Part shown: positions 17,422-25,021 of the stretch, one piece after another
How positions within the stretch are numbered: the stretch's first letter is position 1
How the letters are laid out: every line of letters starts with the position of its first letter
Source of the DNA: Dyadobacter chenhuakuii
Lineage (GTDB): Bacteria > Bacteroidota > Bacteroidia > Cytophagales > Spirosomataceae
DNA: 64,000 nucleotides
Direction: 5' to 3'
Assembly: GCF_023821985.2 (NCBI RefSeq)
Contig: NZ_CP098805.1
Coordinates: 4,522,501-4,586,500 of the forward strand
Notes under the pieces: model-generated
Database searches by the model: none
Told to the model about the DNA's origin: nothing
Seen by the model: the letters and a program-made list of their open reading frames with translations, nothing else
Program-made: the position numbers and the translations under genes

Positions 17422-18432
17422 TTAAACAGCCTGCGCAACGCCTACCAAATCATGCTTGGCTAAAAACTCCGCAATCTGAACCGTGTTAGTCGCTGCTCCT
17501 TTGCGAAGGTTATCTGCTACAATCCACAGGTTCAATGTTTTAGGCTGAGATTCGTCGCGGCGGATGCGGCCTACGAATGTTTCGTCCTTGCCGTGTGCTG
17601 TTAATGGCATTGGATAAAGCGCGTTTTTAGGATCATCCTGCAAAATCACGCCTTCCGCCTCGCTCAGGATCTGACGCACTTCATCCAGATCAAATTCATT
17701 TTCAAATTCAATGTTAACCGCCTCAGAGTGACCACCGATCGTTGGGATACGAACCGTTGTTGCAGTTACTGCAATGCTGTCGTCGCCCATGATTTTCTTC
17801 GTTTCGTTGGTCATTTTCATTTCTTCCTTTGTATAGCCGTTATCCAAAAACACGTCGATATGCGGCAATACATTCAGGTCGATCTGGTGCGGATATACTT
17901 TTCCGCGGCTGTGATCGCCGGCGCGCTCCGAGAAAAGCTGATCAACGGCCGCCTTACCCGTTCCCGTTACAGACTGGTAAGTAGAAACCACCACGCGTTT
18001 GATCTTATATTTTTGGTGCAAAGGATTCAAAACCACCACCATTTGAATGGTTGAGCAGTTTGGGTTTGCAATAATTTTGTCTTCTTTGGTCAATTCGCCT
18101 GCATTGATTTCAGGAACAACCAGTTTTTTGGTCGGGTCCATTCTCCATGCTGAGGAATTATCGATAACTGTAATTCCCGCCTCTGCGAATCTTGGTGCAA
18201 GCTCTAATGACGTGCTGCCACCAGCCGAAAATATCGCTATTTCAGGTTTGGCTGCAATCGCGTCCTCAAATCCGATCACCTTTATCTGTTTACCCTTGAA
18301 TGTAACTTCCTTACCAACAGATCTTTCTGATGCAACGGCTAATAATTCCGTCACCGGGAAATTACGCTCTTCGAGCACTTTGAGGATTTCGCCGCCTACC
18401 AAACCGGTAGCGCCTACTACTGCGATTTTCAT
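17422..18432 (-). CDS. asd: Aspartate-semialdehyde dehydrogenase
   Basis: A 336-residue enzyme that reduces aspartyl phosphate to aspartate semialdehyde, the branch point to lysine/diaminopimelate, threonine and methionine. The nucleotide-binding VVGATGLVGGEILKVL starts at residue 4, the catalytic cysteine is in IIANPNCSTIQM near 125-130, and the active-site His lies in TIGGHSEAVN near 235. The ATG at 18432 gives the normal start; the frame continues to 18489 but the extra 19 residues are not family-like. It is monocistronic and convergent with nuoD. Confidence 0.95.
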   Translation of the reverse strand: MKIAVVGATGLVGGEILKVLEERNFPVTELLAVASERSVGKEVTFKGKQIKVIGFEDAIAAKPEIAIFSAGGSTSLELAPRFAEAGITVIDNSSAWRMDPTKKLVVPEINAGELTKEDKIIANPNCSTIQMVVVLNPLHQKYKIKRVVVSTYQSVTGTGKAAVDQLFSERAGDHSRGKVYPHQIDLNVLPHIDVFLDNGYTKEEMKMTNETKKIMGDDSIAVTATTVRIPTIGGHSEAVNIEFENEFDLDEVRQILSEAEGVILQDDPKNALYPMPLTAHGKDETFVGRIRRDESQPKTLNLWIVADNLRKGAATNTVQIAEFLAKHDLVGVAQAV

Positions 18433-18582
18433 TCTAGCATTAAGATAAAAAGTGGATAGAAATTTGATCCCTTTCAGCTGCCTGAGCAATTGAAAAGTGC
18501 CGCAAATTTACGAGGAAATTTAGAATGAATGTGGATTTTTACATTTTATGCGCTGAATTTCAGCCACGAAAACGAAAATCAG

Positions 18583-19164
18583 TTACCAAGTCCAGATTTT
18601 TTCAGGCGTTATGCTGGCATTCATCGGCATGTCGTAAGGATCAATGTCATCGATTTTAGAAACCGGCTCAAAAAAGGAAAGGCCTGTTTTAACAATGTCA
18701 GGACGACATTTAGCCAGAAAACGGTCATAATAACCGCCGCCATAACCCACCCGGTAACCCCGCTCGTCGAAAGCCAGCAGCGGAATGTAAACCCGATCAA
18801 TTTCCTCAGCATTGACGCGTATGGAAGTCGCAGGATCCGGCTCCGGAATGCCCCATGGATTTGTGATCAGCTTTGTGTTTTTATCCAAAAGATAATGTTC
18901 CATTTCCTTGGTGCCCGGAATGACGTAAGGCGCAACGATCCGGATTTGAGAAAATGAAGCTTGTAATTGATTGACTATCTGCCAGGTATTAATCTCATTT
19001 TTAATGATTTGGGGCAAAAAAAGATGAATCGTTTCCGGTCCTTGTAATGTAAGTGCTGCAAACAGATTCTGGCAGATCAGATTATTTTTGACCAAAATGT
19101 CATCTTCCGTCAGCGACATTCTTTTGGAAAGGAAATCTTTACGCAACGCGGCTTTGTCCATCAT
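18583..19164 (-). CDS. 5-formyltetrahydrofolate cyclo-ligase
   Basis: A 193-residue enzyme of the 5-FCL family that converts 5-formyl-THF to 5,10-methenyl-THF with ATP. The N-terminal KAALRKDFLSKRMSL carries the basic nucleotide-binding residues, and the C-terminal VYIPLLAFDERGYRVGYGGG followed by YYDRF is the family signature. Two adjacent ATGs (19164 and 19161) can serve as start. It is divergent from icd; 150 bases separate it from asd on the same strand. Confidence 0.92.
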   Translation of the reverse strand: MMDKAALRKDFLSKRMSLTEDDILVKNNLICQNLFAALTLQGPETIHLFLPQIIKNEINTWQIVNQLQASFSQIRIVAPYVIPGTKEMEHYLLDKNTKLITNPWGIPEPDPATSIRVNAEEIDRVYIPLLAFDERGYRVGYGGGYYDRFLAKCRPDIVKTGLSFFEPVSKIDDIDPYDMPMNASITPEKIWTW

Positions 19165-19320
19165 TTGTTGGTTTTTTTGCACCTGGCAATATCGAAATTT
19201 AGCGGAATGCATTCAAAGTTAACCGCCTAACAATGTTCTCCTTTTTTCGCCTTTTTACGCTATTGTTTGTACTTTCACGCTCGCATTTTAAATTCTTTAA
19301 CCATAGTTTATAAACAAGAC

Positions 19321-20532
19321 ATGAGCAAAATTAAAGTTGCAAATCCCGTAGTGGAGCTTGACGGAGACGAAATGACCAGAATTATCTGGAAATTTATTAA
19401 GGAAAAACTTATTCTACCATATCTGGATCTGGATATCAAATATTACGATTTGGGCGTGGAATACCGCGACGAAACCAATGACCAGGTGACCATAGATGCC
19501 GCTAATGCGATTAAAGAATATGGTGTTGGTATCAAATGCGCAACGATTACACCTGACGAAGACCGCGTTAAGGAGTTCAATTTGAAGCAAATGTGGAAGT
19601 CGCCGAACGGAACAATCCGTAACATCCTGGATGGAACGGTTTTCCGCGAGCCGATCGTAATGAGCAATGTGCCTCGTTTGGTAACAAACTGGTCTGCACC
19701 GATTATCGTCGGTCGTCACGCGTTTGGAGATCAATATAAAGCAACGGATTTTGTTGTTCCTGGAAAAGGAAAGCTTACCATTAAGTTTGAAGGCGAAGAT
19801 GGCAATGTGATCGAGCACGAAGTGTATCAGTTCAAAGGGCCGGGCGTTGCGATGGGAATGTACAACATTGACGAGTCGATCCGTGGATTTGCTTATGCTT
19901 GTTTTAATGTTGCATTGGACAAAGGATGGCCACTTTACCTTTCTACAAAAAATACAATCCTTAAAAAATACGACGGTCGCTTCAAGGATATTTTCCAGGA
20001 AGTTTACGAAAGCGATTATGCAGGAAAAGTGCATTATGAGCACCGTCTGATCGACGACATGGTGGCTTCTGCATTGAAATGGGAAGGTAACTTTGTTTGG
20101 GCTTGTAAAAACTATGATGGTGATGTTCAGTCAGATACAGTTGCGCAAGGTTTTGGTTCACTTGGTTTGATGACTTCTGTGTTGGTAACACCGGATGGCA
20201 AAACAATGGAAGCAGAAGCAGCGCACGGAACGGTAACACGTCACTACCGCGAGCACCAGAAAGGAAAACCGACTTCGACAAATCCAATCGCATCGATTTT
20301 TGCATGGACGCGTGGTTTGGCATTCCGTGGAAAGCTTGACGACAACCAGCCATTGATCGATTTCAGCCTTGCCCTTGAAAAAGTGTGTATCGAAACGGTT
20401 GAAAGCGGTAAAATGACGAAAGACCTTGCTGTAAACATTCACGGAAATGACGTGAAACACGGCGAGCATTATCTTTATACAGAAGAATTCCTTGATGCAA
20501 TCGATGAAAATCTGAAAGCAGCATTGGCCTAA
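19321..20532 (+). CDS. icd: Isocitrate dehydrogenase, NADP-dependent (eukaryotic-type)
   Basis: A 403-residue TCA-cycle enzyme oxidising isocitrate to 2-oxoglutarate. It belongs to the homodimeric subfamily shared with eukaryotic IDH1/2: ELDGDEMTRIIW at the N-terminus, the substrate loop SPNGTIRNILDGTVFREPI near residues 94-112, the metal-binding DDMVASALK, and the NADP-specific AAHGTVTRHYREHQKGK near 308-324. The ATG at 19321 is the family start. It is monocistronic, with a strong terminator at 20552. Confidence 0.96.
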   Translation: MSKIKVANPVVELDGDEMTRIIWKFIKEKLILPYLDLDIKYYDLGVEYRDETNDQVTIDAANAIKEYGVGIKCATITPDEDRVKEFNLKQMWKSPNGTIRNILDGTVFREPIVMSNVPRLVTNWSAPIIVGRHAFGDQYKATDFVVPGKGKLTIKFEGEDGNVIEHEVYQFKGPGVAMGMYNIDESIRGFAYACFNVALDKGWPLYLSTKNTILKKYDGRFKDIFQEVYESDYAGKVHYEHRLIDDMVASALKWEGNFVWACKNYDGDVQSDTVAQGFGSLGLMTSVLVTPDGKTMEAEAAHGTVTRHYREHQKGKPTSTNPIASIFAWTRGLAFRGKLDDNQPLIDFSLALEKVCIETVESGKMTKDLAVNIHGNDVKHGEHYLYTEEFLDAIDENLKAALA

Positions 20533-20551
20533 TTCACTTATAGTTGTTTAC

Positions 20552-20588
20552 AAAAAGCCACTGATTCCTTGCGAATCGGTGGCTTTTT
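20552..20588 (+). terminator. Terminator of icd
   Basis: A 16-bp stem with one mismatch (20552-20567 with 20573-20588) around a 5-base loop, flanked by A5 and T5. It lies 20 bases after the icd stop and shows that the next gene starts after it. Confidence 0.9.
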
Positions 20589-20607
20589 GCTTGGGTATCA
20601 TTTTGGT

Positions 20608-21888
20608 ATGTATTGTTTTAATATAAATGTTACCCCCATAAATAAATTGAAACGCAATTCTCTACGCATATGGCTGCTATTGTTCTGTCTGTCGCTCACA
20701 GGTGTGGAAATGTATGGCCGGCCTATGCAAATTCCTGACGACCAGCCCGTCGCTAAGGCCGACTCTGTTGAAAAAATCGTTCTGCAAAAGGACATTATTG
20801 ATGTGCTGAAAGGATTGCGGAAAAAGCATCGCCAGGACTCGGTTAAGGTGGATACGGTTTTAAAAACGGGAAAAGTTTTGTTCTCGATCGTCCCTGCATT
20901 CGGCTACACATTAACTTCGGGCCTGATCGGTTCCATGAATGTCAATTCCGCGTTCTATTCCAGCGATCCGCATAAAACGCGCTTATCGAGTATTACCGCT
21001 AATTTCATTTACACCCAATACAAGCAAATCACCATTCCGCTGCAAGCCAGTATCTGGACGCGGGACAACGACCTGAACATTCTCACCGACTGGCGTTATT
21101 TCAAATATCCGCAGGACACTTACGGACTCGGCCCGAACAGTGAAATTAAAGACGCCTCACAGATTGATTACAGGCACATCAGGCTGCATCAAACAGTTTT
21201 GAAAAAGGTCACAGAATCATTCTATGCAGGTCTCGGATTTTTCTACGATTACCGCTGGAACATCCTGTTGGAAGACACCAATGCCGACGTCACTAAATAC
21301 GGCTTGACGCCAAAATCCATTTCATCAGGCCCGGTTGCCACCTTGGTCTATGATAACCGCACCAATTCCATCAATCCCGAAAAAGGCTTTTACACCAGTA
21401 TTCAATATCGATCCAGCCTGGAAAAGCTGAACAGCACCAGCAACTGGAATTCAGTGGTTGTAGATATCCGAAAATACTTCAACCTCCCGCAAGGCAGCAG
21501 AAACACACTGGCTTTCTGGAACTATAACTGGCTAGTAGTAAGCGGAAAAGCTCCCTACCTCGATCTCCCCAGCACCGGCTGGGACCCGGCCACAGCCATG
21601 GGGCGCGGCTACATACAGGGCCGGTTCCGAAGTCCGAAGCTACTCTATTTCGAAACAGAATATCGCATGTCCCTCACGCGCAATGGCCTGCTGGGAGCCG
21701 TAGTCTTCGGCAACGCTCAAAGTGTCTCCAACTGGCCCGCCAACAATTTCACAAAAATCGCCCCCGGCGGCGGCGTAGGACTTAGAATCAAAGTCAACAA
21801 AAAATCAAGGGCTAACGTGGCGATTGACTATGGGTTCGGCATGAAAGGGTCGCGGGGGTTGTTTGTGAATTTGGGTGAAGTGTTTTAA
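20608..21888 (+). CDS. BamA/TamA-type outer-membrane beta-barrel protein
   Basis: A 426-residue protein resembling the surface-antigen (D15) barrel of the Omp85 family, without obvious POTRA domains. A hydrophobic leader (IWLLLFCLSLTG) precedes a charged region (to about 105), then barrel strands with alternating aromatic residues begin at FSIVPAFGYTLTSG. The family-like turn PEKGFYTSIQYRS lies mid-protein, and VGLRIKVNKKSRANVAIDYG plus a final aromatic residue (F) close the barrel. The ATG at 20608 lies just beyond the icd terminator; the frame extends to a TTG at 20569 inside that hairpin, an unlikely start. Cargo is unknown. Confidence 0.8.
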   Translation: MYCFNINVTPINKLKRNSLRIWLLLFCLSLTGVEMYGRPMQIPDDQPVAKADSVEKIVLQKDIIDVLKGLRKKHRQDSVKVDTVLKTGKVLFSIVPAFGYTLTSGLIGSMNVNSAFYSSDPHKTRLSSITANFIYTQYKQITIPLQASIWTRDNDLNILTDWRYFKYPQDTYGLGPNSEIKDASQIDYRHIRLHQTVLKKVTESFYAGLGFFYDYRWNILLEDTNADVTKYGLTPKSISSGPVATLVYDNRTNSINPEKGFYTSIQYRSSLEKLNSTSNWNSVVVDIRKYFNLPQGSRNTLAFWNYNWLVVSGKAPYLDLPSTGWDPATAMGRGYIQGRFRSPKLLYFETEYRMSLTRNGLLGAVVFGNAQSVSNWPANNFTKIAPGGGVGLRIKVNKKSRANVAIDYGFGMKGSRGLFVNLGEVF

Positions 21889-21966
21889 TCTAAATTTTTT
21901 GATTCACTCATTCGTTTGTCTAATTGGAATTCGATGCTTAATTTTAGCTAGGCACACTATACTCCA

Positions 21967-22227
21967 ATGTACAAACTGATTTTTACCAGCAATGCCCTCA
22001 AAAGCTTGAAGGCAATCCCGAAAAGCGACGCCTCAAAAATCTTGGAAAAGCTGGAAGAGCTATCGATCAATCCGGATGCCACCCGAAATGTAAAAAGACT
22101 TCATAGCCATCCAATAGCCGTTTTTCGTTTGAGAATAGGCGACTATCGTGTGCTTTTTGACAAAGAAGATGCTTTCAGAATTATCGAGGTCATCGATTTA
22201 GGCCACCGAAAACATATTTACGAATGA
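21967..22227 (+). CDS. RelE/ParE-family toxin of a type II toxin-antitoxin system
   Basis: An 86-residue basic protein with the RelE fold signature: FTSNALKSLKAIPKSD at the N-terminus, a helix pair, and the C-terminal strand block RLRIGDYRVLFDKED followed by DLGHRKHIYE, where Arg and His/Tyr residues form the usual RNase site. It lies before its antitoxin with an ATGA overlap (22224-22227), the toxin-first order. RelE-type toxins cut mRNA on the ribosome or inhibit gyrase (ParE); which applies cannot be told. Confidence 0.88.
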   Translation: MYKLIFTSNALKSLKAIPKSDASKILEKLEELSINPDATRNVKRLHSHPIAVFRLRIGDYRVLFDKEDAFRIIEVIDLGHRKHIYE

Positions 22228-22430
22228 ACCTACATGCACAAATAATCGAAGAATCCGGCAAACCAAAATTCGCAGTCCTGCCGATTGACAAATACGAATC
22301 TTTGGTAAAGGAGCTGGCTGATTTTGACAGCATAGAAGACCTCGCCGATTATCTAAGAGCAATAAAGGTAAAGTCGGAAAATAAATTCTGGCATTCACTG
22401 AATGATGTGAAGGCGGAGCTGGGTATTTAA
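22224..22430 (+). CDS. Antitoxin partner (Phd/YefM-like)
   Basis: A 68-residue acidic protein overlapping the toxin gene by 4 bases, so translationally coupled. The N-terminal half, with GKPKFAVLPIDKYESLVKEL, resembles the conserved beta-hairpin/helix of Phd/YefM antitoxins; the C-terminal half (residues 35-68) would be the toxin-binding tail. The assignment rests on this pattern and on position. Confidence 0.75.
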   Translation: MNLHAQIIEESGKPKFAVLPIDKYESLVKELADFDSIEDLADYLRAIKVKSENKFWHSLNDVKAELGI

Positions 22431-22498
22431 TTTGATTCCCACCGCTACTTCTCACAAATCTTTCTTTGCATTACACAAAACAACTTCTAAAAAACACG

Positions 22499-22506
22499 TA
22501 CCTTTG
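22499..22506 (+). promoter_or_regulatory. Candidate -7 promoter box of the aminotransferase gene
   Basis: TACCTTTG fits the Bacteroidota -7 consensus TAnnTTTG and lies 57 bases before the ATG at 22563. No well-spaced -33 box is visible. Confidence 0.4.
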
Positions 22507-22562
22507 CGGGCAATTTGTTCATACAGATCGCAGTACCTTCTTTAACTAAATTATTTGTTGCA

Positions 22563-23792
22563 ATGTCCGCAGTAGCAGAGCAAACCCAGGTTGCACCCCG
22601 GTTATTGGCCGACCGGATCAACGCACTCGAAGAATCTTCGACGCTTGCGATGACGAAAATGGCACGTGAATTGGCCGCACAAGGTCACAAAGTAATCAGT
22701 CTGAGCGTTGGAGAGCCCGATTTTAAGACGCCCGCTCACATTTGCGAGGCTGCTAAGAAGGCCATTGATGATGGTTTTCATGGTTATTCTCCCGTTGCAG
22801 GTTATCCTGATCTGCGAAAGGCCATTGCTGATAAGTTAAAGCGCGACAATAATATAGATTGGAAACCTGAAAATATCGTGGTTTCTACGGGTGCGAAGCA
22901 TTCTTTAGCTAATGTGATCCAGGTTTTGATCAACCCAGGCGATGAGGTTGTAATTTTTGCGCCTTACTGGGTAAGTTATTCGGAAATGGTAAAATTGGCT
23001 GAGGGCAAATCGGTGATTATCGATGGTGCTTTTGACAATGATTTCAAGGTAACGGCGGCACAATTGGAAGCGGCGATTACACCACGCACTAGAGTTGTAA
23101 TGTATGCTTCGCCAAACAATCCAACCGGCGCAGTTTACTCAGAAAAAGAATTGAGAGAGATCGCAGCTGTGATTGAAAAACACGAAGACGTTTACGTTCT
23201 GGCTGACGAAATCTACGAATATATCAACTTCACGGACGAAGGACATTTCAGCATGGGATCAATTCCTGCTTTGAAAGAACGCGTGATTACGGTGAATGGT
23301 GTGGCAAAAGGTTACGCCATGACCGGATGGAGGATCGGCTTTACGGCTGCTGCCAAATGGATCGCGGATGGTGTTGAAAAATTGCAGGGCCAGGTTACTT
23401 CGGGAACCAATTCTATCGCTCAAAAAGCGGCAACAGCTGCTTTCAATGGTCCGATGGAGCCTTCAATTGAAATGACAAAAGCTTATGCACGTCGTCGCGA
23501 CTTAGTTGTTGGTTTGCTGAGAGAAATTCCTGGATTTAAGGTAAATATGCCGCAGGGTGCGTTTTACGCATTCCCGGATGTGAGTTACTATTTTGGAAAA
23601 TCGGACGGAACGACAACGATCAACAACTCGGACGATTTTTCTAACTGGCTGCTTAACAACTCCTACGTGTCGACCGTGGCAGGTTCGGGATTTGGTGCGC
23701 CGGATTGCATTCGTATCTCAACTGCGGCTGCTGACGAAGCGCTTGTAGAAGCGGTGCAACGCATTAAAGATGCCGTAGCGACTTTAAAATAA
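22563..23792 (+). CDS. PLP-dependent aminotransferase (aspartate aminotransferase type)
   Basis: A 409-residue class I/II aminotransferase, cytoplasmic, transferring amino groups between aspartate and 2-oxoglutarate in its closest relatives. GEPDFKTPAHI near residue 53, YASPNNPTGAVYSEKEL near 180-196, the PLP-contacting ADEIYEYINF, and the Schiff-base lysine in NGVAKGYAMTGWRIGF near 245-260 are all present, as is the substrate-binding Arg near the C-terminus (DCIRISTAA). The start is ATG at 22563 (MSAVAEQ). It is monocistronic with its own terminator. Substrate preference is inferred only. Confidence 0.88.
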   Translation: MSAVAEQTQVAPRLLADRINALEESSTLAMTKMARELAAQGHKVISLSVGEPDFKTPAHICEAAKKAIDDGFHGYSPVAGYPDLRKAIADKLKRDNNIDWKPENIVVSTGAKHSLANVIQVLINPGDEVVIFAPYWVSYSEMVKLAEGKSVIIDGAFDNDFKVTAAQLEAAITPRTRVVMYASPNNPTGAVYSEKELREIAAVIEKHEDVYVLADEIYEYINFTDEGHFSMGSIPALKERVITVNGVAKGYAMTGWRIGFTAAAKWIADGVEKLQGQVTSGTNSIAQKAATAAFNGPMEPSIEMTKAYARRRDLVVGLLREIPGFKVNMPQGAFYAFPDVSYYFGKSDGTTTINNSDDFSNWLLNNSYVSTVAGSGFGAPDCIRISTAAADEALVEAVQRIKDAVATLK

Positions 23793-23808
23793 CATAAATT
23801 GAAATCAT

Positions 23809-23841
23809 AAAAGCCTCATGGGTGTTACCTGTGAGGCTTTT
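23809..23841 (+). terminator. Terminator of the aminotransferase gene
   Basis: AAAAGCCTCA (23809-23818) pairs with TGAGGCTTTT (23832-23841), with a further GGT/ACC pairing in the loop. Confidence 0.85.
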
Positions 23842-23888
23842 GTATTCCCGGACCAAGGGGATCGGCCGTTCATCGCAACATTTGAATA

Positions 23889-24956
23889 ATGAGTAAGTAT
23901 TATTTTTTGAAGGTTAAAGAAATAGAAAAGGAGACTGAAGAGGCTTCAACACTGCATTTCTGGCATCCGCTGAATGAAGTGGTGGCTTACAGACCGGGGC
24001 AGTTTTTGACATTGCTTTTGCCGGTTGATGATAAGAAAATCCGGCGTTCCTATTCCATGTCGAGCTCGCCTTATACGGATGTTTCCCTGGCCATCACGAT
24101 CAAAAGGGTGCCCGGTGGTTATGCTTCTAATCTGCTTTTGGATACGATTAAAGTCGGCGATACATTGGAAGTAATGGAGCCGATGGGCGCATTTTTTCCC
24201 AAACAAAGTGACGACCAGACTCGGCAGGTTGTGTTTATAGGAGCCGGAAGCGGTGTGACACCATTATTTTCTATACTCAAATCTGTGTTGATGGTCGAGC
24301 CGGAAAGTGAAGTTTTCCTGATTTACGGCAGCCGGAATGAGGAAAGCATTATTTTTAAGGACAAGCTCGATGCATTACAGGCCAAATATGGCGAGCGTTT
24401 GAAAGTGGTGCATACATTAAGTCAGCCGTCGGAAAGTTGGGAAGGGGAGAAGGGGCGTTTGAATAAAAGTCATTTACTCAAAATCGTTGAAAAGCTGCCT
24501 ACATTGAATAAGGCCGAAGCCGAATTCTTTCTTTGCGGGCCAGAAGATATGATGGAGGAAGCGCATCGGGCATTGGCGATTTTGGCTGTTCCGGAAAACA
24601 AAATCCGGAAAGAAAGCTTCATGACCGCCACGGCTGCACAACCCGGCGAAGTGACTTTGGAAGATGAAGACGATACATTGAAAACGCGCGAAATCACATT
24701 ATTCTATGAAGGCGCGGAATACAAATTGCCTGTAAAACCGCATGAAACAGTGCTCGAAGCGGCATTGAGTATGGACATTGACCTGCCTTACTCGTGTCAG
24801 GCGGGCATGTGCACGGCTTGCTTGGGCAGATGTACTTCCGGAAAAGTGCATTTGGACGAAGAGGATGCACTTTCAGAGGCAGAATTGAATGAAGGATTTA
24901 TTCTCACTTGCGTAAGTCATCCCATGAGTGATGACGTGATTATTGAAGTAGAGTAA
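23889..24956 (+). CDS. Ferredoxin-NADP reductase-like protein with C-terminal 2Fe-2S domain (PaaE-like)
   Basis: A 355-residue soluble flavoprotein with three modules: an FAD-binding barrel with RRSYSMSSSP near residues 53-62, an NAD(P)-binding domain with FIGAGSGVTPLFSILK near 117-132 and FFLCGPEDMM near 217, and a plant-type 2Fe-2S domain from about 265 with cysteines in CQAGMCTACLGRC plus LTC near the end (C-x4-C-x2-C-xn-C). The order matches PaaE/HCR-type reductases that feed electrons to oxygenases. No oxygenase gene is adjacent, so the partner is unknown. Confidence 0.9.
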   Translation: MSKYYFLKVKEIEKETEEASTLHFWHPLNEVVAYRPGQFLTLLLPVDDKKIRRSYSMSSSPYTDVSLAITIKRVPGGYASNLLLDTIKVGDTLEVMEPMGAFFPKQSDDQTRQVVFIGAGSGVTPLFSILKSVLMVEPESEVFLIYGSRNEESIIFKDKLDALQAKYGERLKVVHTLSQPSESWEGEKGRLNKSHLLKIVEKLPTLNKAEAEFFLCGPEDMMEEAHRALAILAVPENKIRKESFMTATAAQPGEVTLEDEDDTLKTREITLFYEGAEYKLPVKPHETVLEAALSMDIDLPYSCQAGMCTACLGRCTSGKVHLDEEDALSEAELNEGFILTCVSHPMSDDVIIEVE

Positions 24957-24970
24957 ATTTGAAATATTAC

Positions 24971-25006
24971 AAAAAAGCCGGCTACACATTGTTGTAACCG
25001 GCTTTT
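24971..25006 (+). terminator. Bidirectional terminator
   Basis: AAAAAGCCGGCTACA pairs with TTGTAACCGGCTTTT with one mismatch, with A and T runs on both sides. It serves the reductase gene on plus and the convergent M56 peptidase gene on minus. Confidence 0.88.
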
Positions 25007-25021
25007 CTGCATTTTGTCTAA

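Noticed and set aside
19414..20043. A 209-codon minus-strand frame opposite icd
   Set aside because: It is a shadow of the icd coding frame; the icd protein is complete and conserved.
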